A stretch of 64,000 bases of DNA, taken from assembly GCA_028564675.1 (NCBI GenBank), contig JAOVVO010000037.1:1-64000 (forward strand), written 5' to 3'. The stretch comes from Onchocerca lupi (Eukaryota > Nematoda > Chromadorea > Rhabditida > Onchocercidae). Position 1 is the stretch's first letter. Each line of letters opens with the position of its first letter. A program made the translations under genes and the position numbers. Under the pieces are notes generated by a model. It was not told the origin of the DNA and did not search any database. It worked only from the letters and a program-made list of their open reading frames with translations. This document shows positions 50,371-63,260 of the stretch, in pieces.

Positions 50371-53300
50371 ACGCCTGTTTCATTACAATTATAAGGTTTC
50401 ATTAGGTTTTAACTGATATTGGACCATCGATAACTATAACATCATTGACAAATATGTTAGCCTTTGGCATTGGCATACTCACAACACCAACACCGGAAAT
50501 TCAACTGTTGTGTATTGCCAATGCAGTAGCCATTTTTCTGGATTATATATATACCATAACGCTTTATGCTGCTGCAATGTGTATTGGAGGAGAAATAGAA
50601 CTGAAACAAAACAGTATTTATGCAAAATCTATTGCTTCTGAACGAAAGGTTCCGGAACCATCAATGGTTTGTTGATTTTATTAGATTTTTTTCATTTGAA
50701 ATGAAATGGAGGAGGAAGAGCAAGGTGAAGTAAAATGTGAATTGTTATTGTTGGATTCAGTTCATATAGCTCAAGAAAGATGCTTCTTTTTCGAATAACT
50801 GACTGTTATTGTCGAGTTTGAAATAGCAGCATGAATTTCGAAAAGTTATGCATCAGGAATGATAGAATGAAATATTATGCTTATGTCAATTAATATAAAT
50901 ACCGTGTGTTGGCCAATTTTCTTTTTTGATGACATATTATACATTCAAAGTTTTAACCTTACTTTTTCAGGCCACAACTCTTCTGCAGAATTATTGCAAA
51001 TATCTATCAAGTGGTTTCACAACAATTTTGACGTTTATATTGCTTACGATTTACTTGACGAAGGGCATTAAATATGCGCTAATGGCGAAGGGTTCTTTGA
51101 CACCAGAAAAATTATTTTTGGCTGATTCACCTATGATTGAAGTACTTAAGCAAAACTTTTCTTCATTTCACTTTCAGTTTAACTTCACTATTCCAAAGAA
51201 TCACAAAAAATTTTCAGGTAAATGAGCTGCACAGTAAAATTATTATGCCATCATACACTTTCGTGACGGTGTTCATCTCAGAACCAGGAGATTTACGAAA
51301 TTCATCGAAACGAGAACGTATGAAAGAATTGGTATCTGAGTTTGAAGCAATGCCTGAATGCAAAGGCTCCAGGTTTACACATTTTTGGCTTCGTGATTAT
51401 GAAACGTATCTGGAATCAAAGAATGAAGAAGGTGATGGGAGTGATTCCGATGATTACATCTCAACTGATCTATTTAAATTCCTGAAATGGCCCGAGTACG
51501 AATCCTTAGGTGGATTCATGAAATTCGACAATCAAACTAATCGGTGATTAATTTTTGATACTCCAGTGAATATTAATTTTTGAGCTTCCACTTTCTTCTT
51601 CAGAAGTGTAATTTGTGATTTTTTGGATCTGGAATGCAACAAATAGGATATGTCCTGATCTCGATTTTAAAATATAGCTTTTGGCATTGCTAATTGAGTG
51701 CGAGATGGAGACCTGATTATTTGGATCTGTACAAGATCTTCTGATCACCGGAAATTTATTCATCAGATATAAAATTTTGAAAATTGATGTAAAGTTGTTA
51801 TAATTTGCTTATATTGTTTAATAGGCTGAACTTGATCATAAATTAACTTAAATCTCAAGATTTCGATAACAATAGACGATGTTAATAGTGTCTTGGAAAA
51901 ATCTAAGAAACTTTTATTAAACAAGTTTCAGTCTTACAGCCTTTTATGTTACGATTGTTTATCATGGTAAAAATCAATCAGATTGGACACAACGATTGAA
52001 AATGCTAAAAGCGTGGCGAGCAATTGCAGATCGTTACAAAGTATGATTTTCATACTCTATAATGATGCTGGAAAAAATGTAAACAAATAGGAGAAGCTTG
52101 TGGAACTAATTTACAAAATTTCAGGATTTCAGGACTGAAATGTCATGAACTTTCTGGATCACTCTATTTATATACATGCACGTCCTGCATAGTTGAATAT
52201 CAGCTTTTATAGGATATTGGAGCATCAGTCTATGAAGAAGAAGCTTTATTTACGGATCAAATTGATTCTTTGGTAGCGACGACTTTGCAAACATCTCTTG
52301 TAATACTGATATGCATGGCAATGGTGTGTTACATTTTTATGCCTGACCTTTTCACCGTACTAATTGCAATCTCATCAACTGCATCAATATGTGTCGGTAT
52401 GCTCAAGAATTATTTCATACTTTCAAAATTTAAATTGTAGAATTAATTCAATCAAAATTTAAATTGTAGAATTAATTCAAAATCAGCACATGTAAGATTT
52501 CGCAATTGCTGTGAAAATTAAAATGGTTTCCAAATTGATTTTTAAAGGAGTATTTGGTTTCCTGACGTTTTGGAATATCGATTTTGATCCGGTTTCAATG
52601 GCAACAATGATTATGTCTATCGGTTTATCGGTTGACTTTCCGGCTCATATCACCTTTCATTATCATCGTACTGGATTGAATCCAAATCTGAAATCGGTGC
52701 ATGAACGACTTGCACATTCGTTCAGCGTTATTGGTTTTCCATTGCTTCAATGTAGTTTCTCAACAGTGTTGTTCGTCCTAGTTCTGCTACTTGTTCCTAG
52801 CTATATGAGTGAAGTATGTATTATTTCTAAAATTTTAATTACCATTCTTCTAATATATTGATTTTCTTTCGATTCCATTCTTAACTTCAAAATTTTAAAA
52901 CTCAACAAATACTTTCATTTAAAATAAGGCTTTTTTCATTATAGGTTTTTACAAAAGCTGTAGTCATAGTAATCACATTGGGAACGCTTCATGCATTAAT
53001 CGTTGTACCAGCTGTTCTTTGTGCTTTATCAAACGTTTATCAGTACTTTTTGTTCATGAAGAATTATAAGGTTATCATTTCTTGCATGTTAATGTAGCAT
53101 AGCCTTATTAGAAATTGATTGCTACTAGAGAAATTCTTATCATTTGTAATTGAAATCAAATTAAATATATATTTTTTTCTTTTCTTTTTTTTTTTTTTTT
53201 TTTTGCAAATTTGACATAGAATTAAACATTGCATTTTTGAAGATTTTAAAGATTCTTAAAAGAGAAGATCGTTTAAAAATTCGAATGAAGGTGATTATTA

Positions 53301-53440
53301 ATATTTTATAAAAATGCTTAGAATCACCATGTTTTTAGTATAGCTAACTCATTCCTGGATCATAATTTTTTCGTAAATTTTAGCCATCATTCATTGGTAC
53401 AGCAAAAGTAGCTGATTCATTTACTACCGTGGAAAAGTGA
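44411..53440 (+). CDS. Patched-related (PTR) 12-TM protein with sterol-sensing domain
   Basis: Membrane protein of the nematode-expanded PTR branch of the Patched/Dispatched (RND) family, usually linked to cuticle, moulting and vesicle traffic. Fifteen exons: 44411-44533, 47187-47513, 48049-48359, 48799-48967, 49859-50003, 50149-50252, 50406-50666, 50971-51141, 51218-51543, 51932-52040, 52213-52396, 52548-52813, 52945-53070, 53243-53290 and 53384-53440; 908 residues. TM1 (~42-55) precedes an extracellular domain. TM2-6 (~282-460) form the sterol-sensing domain with GVDDAF (359-364) in TM4. A second extracellular domain follows TM7, and TM8-12 (~705-855) carry SIGLSVDFPAH in TM10. The two Asp motifs are the RND proton-relay positions. 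Intron 1 is 2.65 kb. The last two exons are the least certain: exon 14 relies on a TTGAAG acceptor, and the protein could end shortly after exon 13. I cannot assign a ptr number. Confidence 0.93.
45500..45539. repeat. imperfect (TG)n in intron 1 of the Patched-related gene
   Basis: TG/TA alternating stretch with T interruptions. Confidence 0.75.
47714..47739. repeat. poly(T) run, 26 nt, intronic
   Basis: T26 in intron 2 of the Patched-related gene. Confidence 0.9.
50319..50369. repeat. poly(A) run, 51 nt, intronic
   Basis: A51 in the short intron between exons 6 and 7 of the Patched-related gene. It makes up about a third of that 153-nt intron. Confidence 0.9.
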
Positions 53441-54937
53441 CGATCTGCATTTCACACTACCACAAAATCCTCGATAAAATGACAAGTTGGATAATATGCA
53501 ATTCATTGGATTTTCTATAATGATAAATTTTTTGTATTTAAACCAAAATAATTCGTTCAAATGAAAATTTTGTCATATCTTACTTGTTCAGATTCCAGAA
53601 ATCAAACTGTTGAGAATAATATGCTTCAAGTTCTAAAAGAATTTAGAACTATATGACAGATTTGAAATACTAATATCTTATTGGAACTGTTTTCCTGCTA
53701 AACAATAATAAAGGAATGAAACTGCCAAGTTTTTTATGGTGTTCCAGTTATTTGAATAATTTCGAAAACTAATGAATTTATACTTGATTAAACTGGTAAA
53801 CAAATTATGACCTGTTATACTTCTTTTTTTTCTTTTTTTTTTTTTGTGAATGAAAATTCGCAGCTACACAAAATGAGTGAAACAGCATCATGAAAGACAA
53901 AGTTTCAAAAAAGTATGCGAAATAAAGAACTATTCAAAGCTATCGGAATCTTGCTAGCATCTTTAAAGTGAGAAAGAATTTTTTTCATTCCTTCCTTAGG
54001 AATTCTCAATTCAAGTCCGCTAGAAGATACTTCACCGGAGAATAAAACAATCATTCGGAGTAAATAAATTTTGCAGCTGAGCACTATTTGAAAGATGTCA
54101 AAGGTCAGATATTCATTCACAGAATATTTCGTAACTTTTAACATTTATTCTATATACTACAAGTCACTAATTAGACACAATTTGAATGCATGAATTCAGG
54201 ATTTGCATATTACCACCCCAATAAACCAGTGTCCTTTCATGAGTTAAGCTAAGAACGATCATGTATCAACTTCCATGAAGTGTGATATATTGAGAAGTGA
54301 TTTGAGATTTTATGATTTCTCGATGAATTATCAAATTAATAAAAGTCTTGAAACAGCATACAAATCTTGTTCTGAGAAAGAAATTGAATTCTTTCTTATT
54401 CTCTGAGCATCGTAAACTATGCTATGAATTTGGAATAATATTTTCCAGAAGAACGATGAAAAAAATCATAGTTGATTTCATATTATTCAAATTAAGAGAC
54501 AGCTGAAGTGCCTGAACATCACTACAACATAAGGATTCACAATATTCAGACAATTAGTGAATGATATAAGTGGGTATGAAAACTTTGAAAACAGAAGTCT
54601 TAATTATTTCAGATAAAACAGCATTTTTCAAATCATTGATATCCTTGCTTCGAACTAGTAGACGGCAAATAATGTATTGGTATTCTTCGTTATGCTAGAT
54701 TTTGTTAATAATTCTTGAACATTTGTCGTGATTAAGTATCAGATTTTTTAAGATTCAATTCATTCCAATGTTTCATATTTGCAGGATGGTTTTCAGATAT
54801 AATTTTATTTGGAAATTCTACCTTTTTCAAATGAAACTGATCGTTAGTCTCCATAAATTTTTTTGTAGGAGAAAATTTATCTTCATACACAGATGAGTGA
54901 TCCTCCATTAAAACCATTTAATCAGTACATATCTCCA
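53441..54937. other. convergent 3' spacer
   Basis: Between the ends of the Patched-related gene (+) and rsef-1 (-). A candidate polyadenylation signal AATAAA for the + gene is at 53707-53712. Two protein-like minus-strand frames (53905-54144 and 54732-54917) lie here; neither is recognised. The second starts about 20 nt beyond the rsef-1 stop. Confidence 0.5.
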
Positions 54938-57900
54938 CTAAACACAACAACAATTTTTCCATTTCGTCTGCAAACTCATTTCAAGTTTCAGCACATCTTC
55001 TAGTTGCTTATCCTCACGTTCCTGCAACTTCCTAAAAGCGGCAAAAATTGGATAAGCGAAAGAAAATCGAAAAATGTATCTAATAATCCAATTCATTCAG
55101 ATATTACCTTATTCTTCAAAAACTTTTGCAACTCGAAAATTCTAAAATCAATAAGCATCATCTTTTGTCGTTTTAAAACAATCTGTTAATGAAAATAATA
55201 CCTAGTTTGATTTTCAATGAGGATATCTGGAACAACATTTATGCAATCTGAAGTCTGGATCTTTGCACTCACCTCCTAACTCGATCATTTCTTTCAACTT
55301 CTTTATTATAATGATGTTCAATCATTTAAATATTTATGAAAAAATTGGATAAAATTGTAAGAAAAAATTACAAAGCAACAGTTGTCATACAATCGGTAAT
55401 GCCAAAACCAGTAAGAGCACTCGTTTCAAAAAACAGCATATCAAATTCCTGCAAATTTAGCGAATATTCCTAAATTAGTCGTAATGTGGGAACGTTTTTA
55501 TCAAAACTAAAATGGATAAAAATACTTACTTGAGCAAGCTTCTGGCCATGTTTATAGGTGAGGATTCTGGCCTGGTCGTTCGCAAACAAATCAACCTATA
55601 AATTTGAACTTATACAGCTGATAAAAAGATCAAAGTATATCCAACTTTAAATTGACATGATCGGTACTTTGTTTATGGTAAAATTAAATAAAGGGAGTTG
55701 GAATGAAGTAAAAAATTTTAATTTCTCACACAGACTTGTGTGGCAAGACTGAGGGAAAATGATCATCATCAGTTCAAGGATGCTTGTTTTCGAGAAAATA
55801 TCAATTATTATATCAGCAATCACAGTATTTGGAGTATTGAAAAAATACTTTGTTCCCAACCAGACACATTACACAACTTTCGTCTACGCCAGCTTTCACG
55901 GAGGTAATCCAGTTTCGAACATTTAAAAATGACTGTTCCGAGGTTACGTCATACATCAGTATAACACCATCTGCTTTTCGAAAATACTGCTTTGTTATAC
56001 TCCGAAATCTACAATAAATACCGCATGAATGGTATATTAGTATCTACGAAAAGTTTGCAGAAATAATGAATAATTAATGAGTCAGGGATTAATGAATGCA
56101 AAATGAGCAAATATGTTGATCAACAGAAACAAAAAGCGTCTTTAACATGTCCTGCCATTTAAAAGCAGCAAAGTGGTCCTGAAGTATGAAAAAACCAATC
56201 CAGTAATACCTCATAACAAAAAAGTAAATGCATAAAGCATTTAGGAAACTAAATGGTTTACATCAAGGAGAAGTTCATACGTTTTTGCAAAGAAATCCCG
56301 AAGAAAAAATCCAGAAATGGAAACCTTTCCTGTCCAGCGGTATCCCACAATTGCACAGCAACAACACGATTGTACAGACGGATTGTTTTAACAATAAAGT
56401 CCACTCCAATGGTAGCATTAAAAAGAAATTTGAATTGATTGTGACAAAACCGATGTAAGAAGCAAGTTTTACCAACAGCTGAATCACCCACAAAAACTAC
56501 TTTAAAAATACGATCTGGTAAGTAATCTGGTCTTGTCTGCAAATTGTTTCAGAAAAGAAAACGTTCCTCTTTTAAGCATATTTTTAAGCTAGAAATGCGA
56601 TTTTAAAACTCATATAAATGAATTTCAAAAGAATTATATATTTATATATATATTATTATTGTATATATGTAACAGATGATGTATACATTCGTAAAAGTTT
56701 TACGAATAAAAACTATAATCTGCCCACTTAATCTGAATCATCTAAACATGAATTTATTGCATTATATGTAAGAAGCAGAGACACATTTAAATTTTAAATT
56801 TATTTCCGATAGACGTTATTTGAAATTGACTTAAGCTTTAATTTTGGAATGCTAAAACTTACCATATATGTTGGCTCTTCTTTATTTATTATTCCGCACT
56901 CCCGTAATTCCTGTAAATACAATTAACCTTACTGATTGTAGCGATTTAGACTGAATCCTCAATTAGATTGAATTATTTAAATACAGAAATTTGAATTAAA
57001 TTTCTGAAATGAAATTTTAGGCAAACCATTTGGTAGTGTCAGTTTTTGTTAAATGCTTTCAAAGCATTTTGATTAACATGACCTATAACCCTTAAATATA
57101 ATTTTTCGGTTTTTAAGAAATCTTTGATTTTTTAATCACCTTTCTACTTCACAATTTTAAAAATATTCGTTTATCCAAAACTTCTTATTTCAATGCTGTA
57201 ACTATAATCCCAATTTTCATCCATTAGTGTATAATAAGTAAATAAGCACAATTCGGACAACAAAATAATTTGAATAAGTCGACTAAGAAGACGACTTCCG
57301 AGTTGCAAGGTTTCTATGTATTATTTATTTATCGACTAGAATAATAATAACTGCTATTTTAATGAAAACTTCTGATTGCATATCATTTTTCAGTTTCAAA
57401 ATTTACTAAAACAACGAACATCAGCCAGTGATCGAGATCCTGATATTGAGTTCATTTTCGGAAAACATATATATTTGCTCGAATTTAATTGACTTCTCGT
57501 TTTCCTATTCCGCCTTCGCAAATCATACTGCTGTAATTCAACTCAATATTTTAAAAGTTACGTATAAATAATGTACAACAAATATTCTGCAAGCTAAAAT
57601 AGTAATATAGAGATTTTCTATCCATAAATTTTCGAAAGATTTTCTTATAATATTGAATAAACATTAAAATGCTTCTTTTTTCATTATTTTCCCTTCATTC
57701 TTAATCTTTGGAAAAATTTTCAGAAAAAGTTTGTAATGACAAATTTGAAGTTTTCTTAGATATGAAATCATGGCAGTTTCATAAGAAACTAAAGCTACTG
57801 CATTTGTACTGTTTTGATAATTAAACACTGAATTGAAAAAAAAAAAGCACTACAAAAAAGGGAAAACATTGACGGAACTTTTATTAATGTATCTTTCAAA

Positions 57901-60767
57901 ATCACTGGAAAAGTAATAAAATTGGCTTTTAAATCTTAATGCTTTCAAATCAGAAAATATGAGTAAAAAACGATTGCTTTGATAAGCGCAAGAAATAATT
58001 AAATTAAATATTTTCAAGTAATCAATGTCTAAAAAGCTTAAATTTACTATAGCTTCATATGGCTTATCAGCATGAAAAAAATTAAAGACACATTTTTGAA
58101 GTCATCAATATTATTAGATGGATTTATCATAAATTAATGATTTATCTTAAGAAAAATTCGTTTAAAAATTATTCGCTGACAAATTTCCATTTAAAACATC
58201 CATTATATGAGATGTACTTTAAAATTCTGTTCTGCTTCCATCACTGTTTGTGACGGAGAATCAGATACTGTTGATGAATCCGTGTTGTCTACGATAAACG
58301 GGTATTCCTCTGCTGATTCTCTGCAATGGATTGATTTACTTTCAAGTAACAAACTGGATTAAAAACTTAATTAGTCCTCTAAACTGAAATTTAACTGCAG
58401 CTTCAAATTTACTATCAACTTGATCTGAAACTTCAGTTGCAATAGAATAGCAAAGAAATTCATCAAATAAGTCAAGTTTTGGATGGATTATTGTTAATTG
58501 ATCAAGGCAATTATTTATGATGATTCATGCACTTTTTGAAAAACGTAAGCACATTTAAAGGCAATTAAAATGCTTATAAAGTGGAATGTTTGAAAATTTT
58601 TCTATTTTGGGTCATAACAACCAAAAATTGAAAGCATTCCATTGATACTCCGCACTATCATCATTTCATACAAGATAAGTCTACAGGAATAGCTCCTACA
58701 TGACGTTTCATTAAGGATATATAATTCGTTTGAAAAAAAGGACAAATGATTTTGAGGTGACAGTTATATATCAAGAAATATCTTGAAATGGAATTTTTTT
58801 TTTTTTAGAACTAAAAGTATAGTGGAAAATCATCCACTTGGTCTTCTCTTCAATACACCTACTGCACATTTTCTATTGCATCAAACGAAATAAAGATATG
58901 TGTACTGCAGAAAAAACAGCAATTGGCCTTTTATTGATTATCAAAAAGCATCATTATAGCCAGTATTTTTTTAAAATGCAACTCGTTCTCTCTACTCTTT
59001 GGAAATTTCTGAGAATCCACGAAAATATAATAAAATATCTTAAGGGAATTATTCATTTCTAATAGAAAATGACACAATAAAAAAATGAGCACAACTAAAA
59101 TAAAGTGGTTAGGATTGTCCGTCGCAACTTTAAACTCATTTTTGGGATGAAATAAATTTCTTCATAATTTCGTATGAGTGAAATGTATGAAAAACGAATA
59201 ATATAAAAGTGAACAATATTATTATCGAAAAAAAAGTATATGAAATATGGAAATGTTTCGTAAATGAAAAGCAACGAACATCGCATGAAGAACTGTTCCA
59301 TTGCTATCTGTTCCAATTGCGGCCACTAATAGCTCGTCTTTCAGTGAACCCGTGAAATCATCATAAATTTGCTGACCTTGTTCATCTTGATCATACTTAT
59401 ATCCATTATGTGCACTGTATTGCTGTTTCTGTTGCTGTTGTCCAGTAATTTCTGATAATTCCTTACTTTGTGACGCCTTATCCAGCTCCGTAAGAATTCC
59501 GACAGAAACTGATTGTCTTAGAACTTTTGTTGAATCCATTGTTTTTCGTTCAGAATTCGTCGCATTTCCATTTATTTCTTTCTCATTTTTTTTCTGCTCA
59601 TTTTCCTCCACTATTTTTTCGCCATTCTCTTCTGAAACTCCGTCATTTTTTGCTAAATGCAGCCGTTCTTCTGTCTCCTGAAATTATTCGTATCATTTAA
59701 TTAATCGGCTGTATTAGTGAAAAACTGCTTCATTTAAAAATTTCAGAATCTCACCTTATCTACAAAATGAGGCTATTCATTACGCAGGAAAATCCCTTTA
59801 AGTTTTTTTTTAAATTATGAATCGAGGATATGCTATTTTCTGACCAGTGTTATTTGCTGGCAGCAATTTTGCCACGTCGTATTTCTGAATTACAGAAACA
59901 AGAAGTGAGCAAGTGATTTTTAAATAGAATGAAAGTTTTTTCATTTTCATAGCATTTAAATATTGAAGTAGATTTTCCATTTGTTTAAATAGGTTAGCTA
60001 TTTTCGCATTAATATTAGTCTAATCGAAATGATTTTGCTGCTACAAAATATTCGGTCTTAAAGGATAAAAAGTTATCATTTAATACAATTATAAACCTTA
60101 TAAATTCATGAAATATCATTTCAGCATTCAGTAACAATTAGTTAAATCAATTTATCTACCACAGAAATTAAAAGCAAACCTTTGTTTCTGTTAGCTGCGG
60201 ATCACCGGAGGCATTTCTCAGAAGCATGGGTACTATAATATATCTTTGTTTACGTATTTTCAAATTATTTTTCTAATGCATTAAAAAAAAAATCAAATCA
60301 TTTGCAGCATGCCAATGCAACCTGAATACAAGAAAAACTTACTGATATTATCAATGAATTGATTTTCAGTAATATAATTGGTTTTAAAAATATCTGCATT
60401 GTCAAAAAATAGTTCCAATTGTTGCTGTGAGATATTTGGTATCATTCCATCAATATGAGCCAAATCCATTTTTACCACAAATCCCTTCCCATTATGATCG
60501 CATAATAAAAACATTTTTCGGGCCTGTTAATATCTTGGATATTTTGCAATAAAGCCTTTTTGAATTTGTAGTTAATGACAAGAAGAAAATAAACTTTTTT
60601 ATGAATAAATATTCACTTTGCACACGCGTCTTCGAAGTTCAGTCTGTGAACAGAAGTTTGAAAAACTAGGTAGTAACCTGTTCTATGAGCGAAACATCAT
60701 CATTTTGAAGCTCTGGCGAAGAAGGCGATGAATTTTCATCTTCTCCCAACATAATGTCTACCATCAT
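54938..60767 (-). CDS. rsef-1: EF-hand Rab GTPase (RASEF/RSEF-1 family)
   Basis: Large Rab-like GTPase with N-terminal EF-hands, a central linker and a C-terminal Rab domain; expected on membranes in vesicle traffic. Thirteen exons: 60678-60767, 60343-60523, 60180-60232, 59280-59677, 58218-58320, 56863-56910, 56325-56536, 55849-56008, 55530-55595, 55372-55448, 55273-55290, 55118-55151 and 54938-55027; 509 residues. EF-hand loop 1 is DHNGKGFVVKMD (39-50); loop 2 lacks ligands. The linker (~91-290) is polar, with a Q-rich run. Rab motifs are GDSAVGKT (308-315), ATIGVDF, WDTAGQE (355-361), GNKVD (413-417) and ETSA (445-448). The C-terminus is NCCCV, a likely geranylgeranylation signal. The 18-nt and 34-nt exons are tiny but are the only phase-consistent solution found. 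Exon 4 uses donor GTTCGT and the last exon acceptor GGAAG. Confidence 0.93.
56635..56669. repeat. AT-rich microsatellite, intronic
   Basis: TATATA-type repeat in the rsef-1 intron between 56536 and 56863. Confidence 0.7.
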
Positions 60768-60773
60768 TGCGAT

Positions 60774-60777
60774 ACTG
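60774..60777 (-). other. likely trans-splice acceptor of rsef-1
   Basis: Minus-strand TTTTTTCAAAGCAG ends at 60775, 7 nt before the first of two adjacent ATGs (60765-60767). Confidence 0.5.
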
Positions 60778-63254
60778 CTTTGAAAAAAAAGTAGTTCGAG
60801 CATTTTTTTTTTTGTTTTTTAAATTTAGCAATGGTAAAGTTACTGGTTTGGAAATTACAATCTAACACATTAATCAAAAGTGATTCATATTTCAGTCTCT
60901 TGAAGAATATCTGGAGCTTAGAGTATCTTTATAATGTAGCATTTGCAAGAATCGATTCTATTTAAATTTAAAATACGAAAAACAAGGATAAGTTATACAT
61001 GAAGTAAGCAACAAAAAATTAGGAGAATGAGAACCAAGTATGATATCATATCATGTCATAACGAAAGGTCATCTTTGGCTGAAGAAGTGGATGTAATTGA
61101 AAAGTTTTAAAGTTAAATTTGAAAGTAACCGAAACTGCACACAGTACTATCTTGATGGACAAACAGTCTGCAGAAGGATGGGAAGCACTGAAAGTTGTTT
61201 ACGAGTCAGCTTTGTGTGCACACCTGTGCACAATTTTTGTCTGTTCTTTCTTAAACAGAATTTCATAAATCGAAAAGCACAGAAAGCATAAATTTCTCAT
61301 GAAGCTGCTATTGATATGGTTGATCCAAGTGCAGTTCAGCTATGGTTTTGAAGTCTGGAAGAGTTCTACAGGTTGCCGTGCATGCACAATGCACTACTTT
61401 TAATGCATGACGTGTTCGTTTCATAAATAGGATCTTTTTTACAGAATGCACTAAAGGCACTGCTTATCGTCATGGATACTTGTGAGAATAAGTTGTTTTT
61501 CAAAAAAGAAAAGATCGAAAATCATTCAGAATTCGTTTTTTCAAGAAAACATGTGCTTTTCTTGCTTTTACAAAACATCATAATACTACTTCGAAAACAA
61601 AAGTTTGTTTGAGTTAGCGCTTTAACTACTTTGAATTATGCGGTATCTCGTCCTGGATTGCGACAAATGTAATATGTTCTATCTAGATCCAGAATAATAA
61701 TGGCTATTCCAACTCATTCCTTGCCTTTTTTATCTGGGTCCACTTTTGAAGCAGGAGCTTTCAAATACTGCAAAACTTAGTTACTTTTTCATATAAGTAA
61801 CTAAATTTTGCAGCATCCGAAAGCCCAAGAATTCAGGATTACTTTGCCTTTTTACTTTCTATTGTCATATTTCGAAAATTTCGGATCTATCAAAAAGTTA
61901 AAGACACTCATACGCGTAATAAAACTATAAATTTTTGGAGAATTCGAAATTCGAATAAATAGTGTAGCTCAAATGCTGCTGAGAAGAACAAAAAACCTTA
62001 CATTCAGAAATATAAAGTTGACCTTTGACATGCTGCATAAACAATTTTTGATTACGCCTTTTTGGTCAATTAGAAGCAAAAGATGCAGGCGATACTTGTA
62101 CTATCAGAGTAATCACAATCATTGATAAATTTTATCGCCAATATTCGGCGCCGATTACAACATACTCAACTTCATCCATCCACGAACCAATGCTTCTCAT
62201 CTACCTTCTGTTAATCATGTTTTCATCACTTCATATATACATCTTTATCAGCCAATGACATTTTATCTTAATCATATCTACAGGAACCAACGCATAAATT
62301 CAAAATATTTTGCTGCTTTCACTAATCTTCCACAAATATATTTAACATCATTTATTGGTAAATTGAAAAGCACTCGTCTCATTAATAAATTTGTGGAATT
62401 ACAGTAAGATTTTAGAGATATGATATTATGCACTTTTTTTTTCCTTTCAACGTCTAAATATGTAAATTCAATGAAATAAGTTTCAAATAAATTGAAGTTT
62501 TGCTTCTGATTTCCTAAATGAATCTGTCTTTTTTGTTTATTCGGAAAGCTGAGAATTTGGAAAGCAAGTTTTGATTCCACTACTGTAAAACAATCCATTA
62601 ATCTTATTCTTCATTGCTTGACTGATTTAGCTTGCTGCATTTAAGTGGCTTATATTTTGCATTTTAGAATCAATTACTTGTTTCTAGTGATATTTACTTT
62701 AGTCATTTTGAACTTTTCATAATCGAATTTTATTTTATAATAGCTCCACCGTTATGTAAGTTAACAGTGAGGATTAAACTAAAATTTCTAAAAAATGGAA
62801 GCAAATTTTATCATTCTCAAACTTCTTGTAGTGCCTTTTCTTTTCTCACTGGAAACAGCTCGAGAAAAAGGAAAAAAATGAAGAAAGCTGAAAGTGCCCA
62901 TACGTAAATTGTTTGAAGCAAATATTTTGATCGTCATCTGAGTGGTTGAGTAAGCAGTTGTTCGATTGAAGAAGCTATGCTTTTTTAATCCTTTTGAATC
63001 CTGGAGGCGTACGAATACCCATACTGGGAAAATGCCACCAGTCGAAGACGATGCCACAATTCCTTTTCCTGTTTTTCGTTTCCGCTGATCCATTTCTTTC
63101 GAAATTGAATTTCTTGTCCATTTACGTTTTCTATGGTCGCAATTTTCAAATTCGTGCAACCTATCTTAATTGTTTTCATTTTTCATGAAGTGAGTTCCTA
63201 TTGTTACTTAGTTTGATTGATTCATCATTCTGAATTCCAATTTCTGATGTAAAG
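60778..63254. other. upstream region between rsef-1 and the right-edge gene
   Basis: No family recognised. Three long minus-strand frames are open: 62278-62598 (106 codons, ATG start), 62788-63159 (123 codons) and, overlapping it, 62985-63179 (64 codons, ATG start). The 62788-63180 block is richer in G+C than its surroundings and lies just upstream of the + gene at 63261, so it could be promoter DNA or an exon of a minus-strand gene. Frames of this size are marginal by chance expectation in such AT-rich DNA. Confidence 0.4.
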
Positions 63255-63260
63255 TTCATT

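Noticed and set aside
49994..50383. 129-codon minus-strand frame
   Set aside because: It begins in a poly(A) tract read as poly-Phe and runs antisense through Patched-related exon 6.
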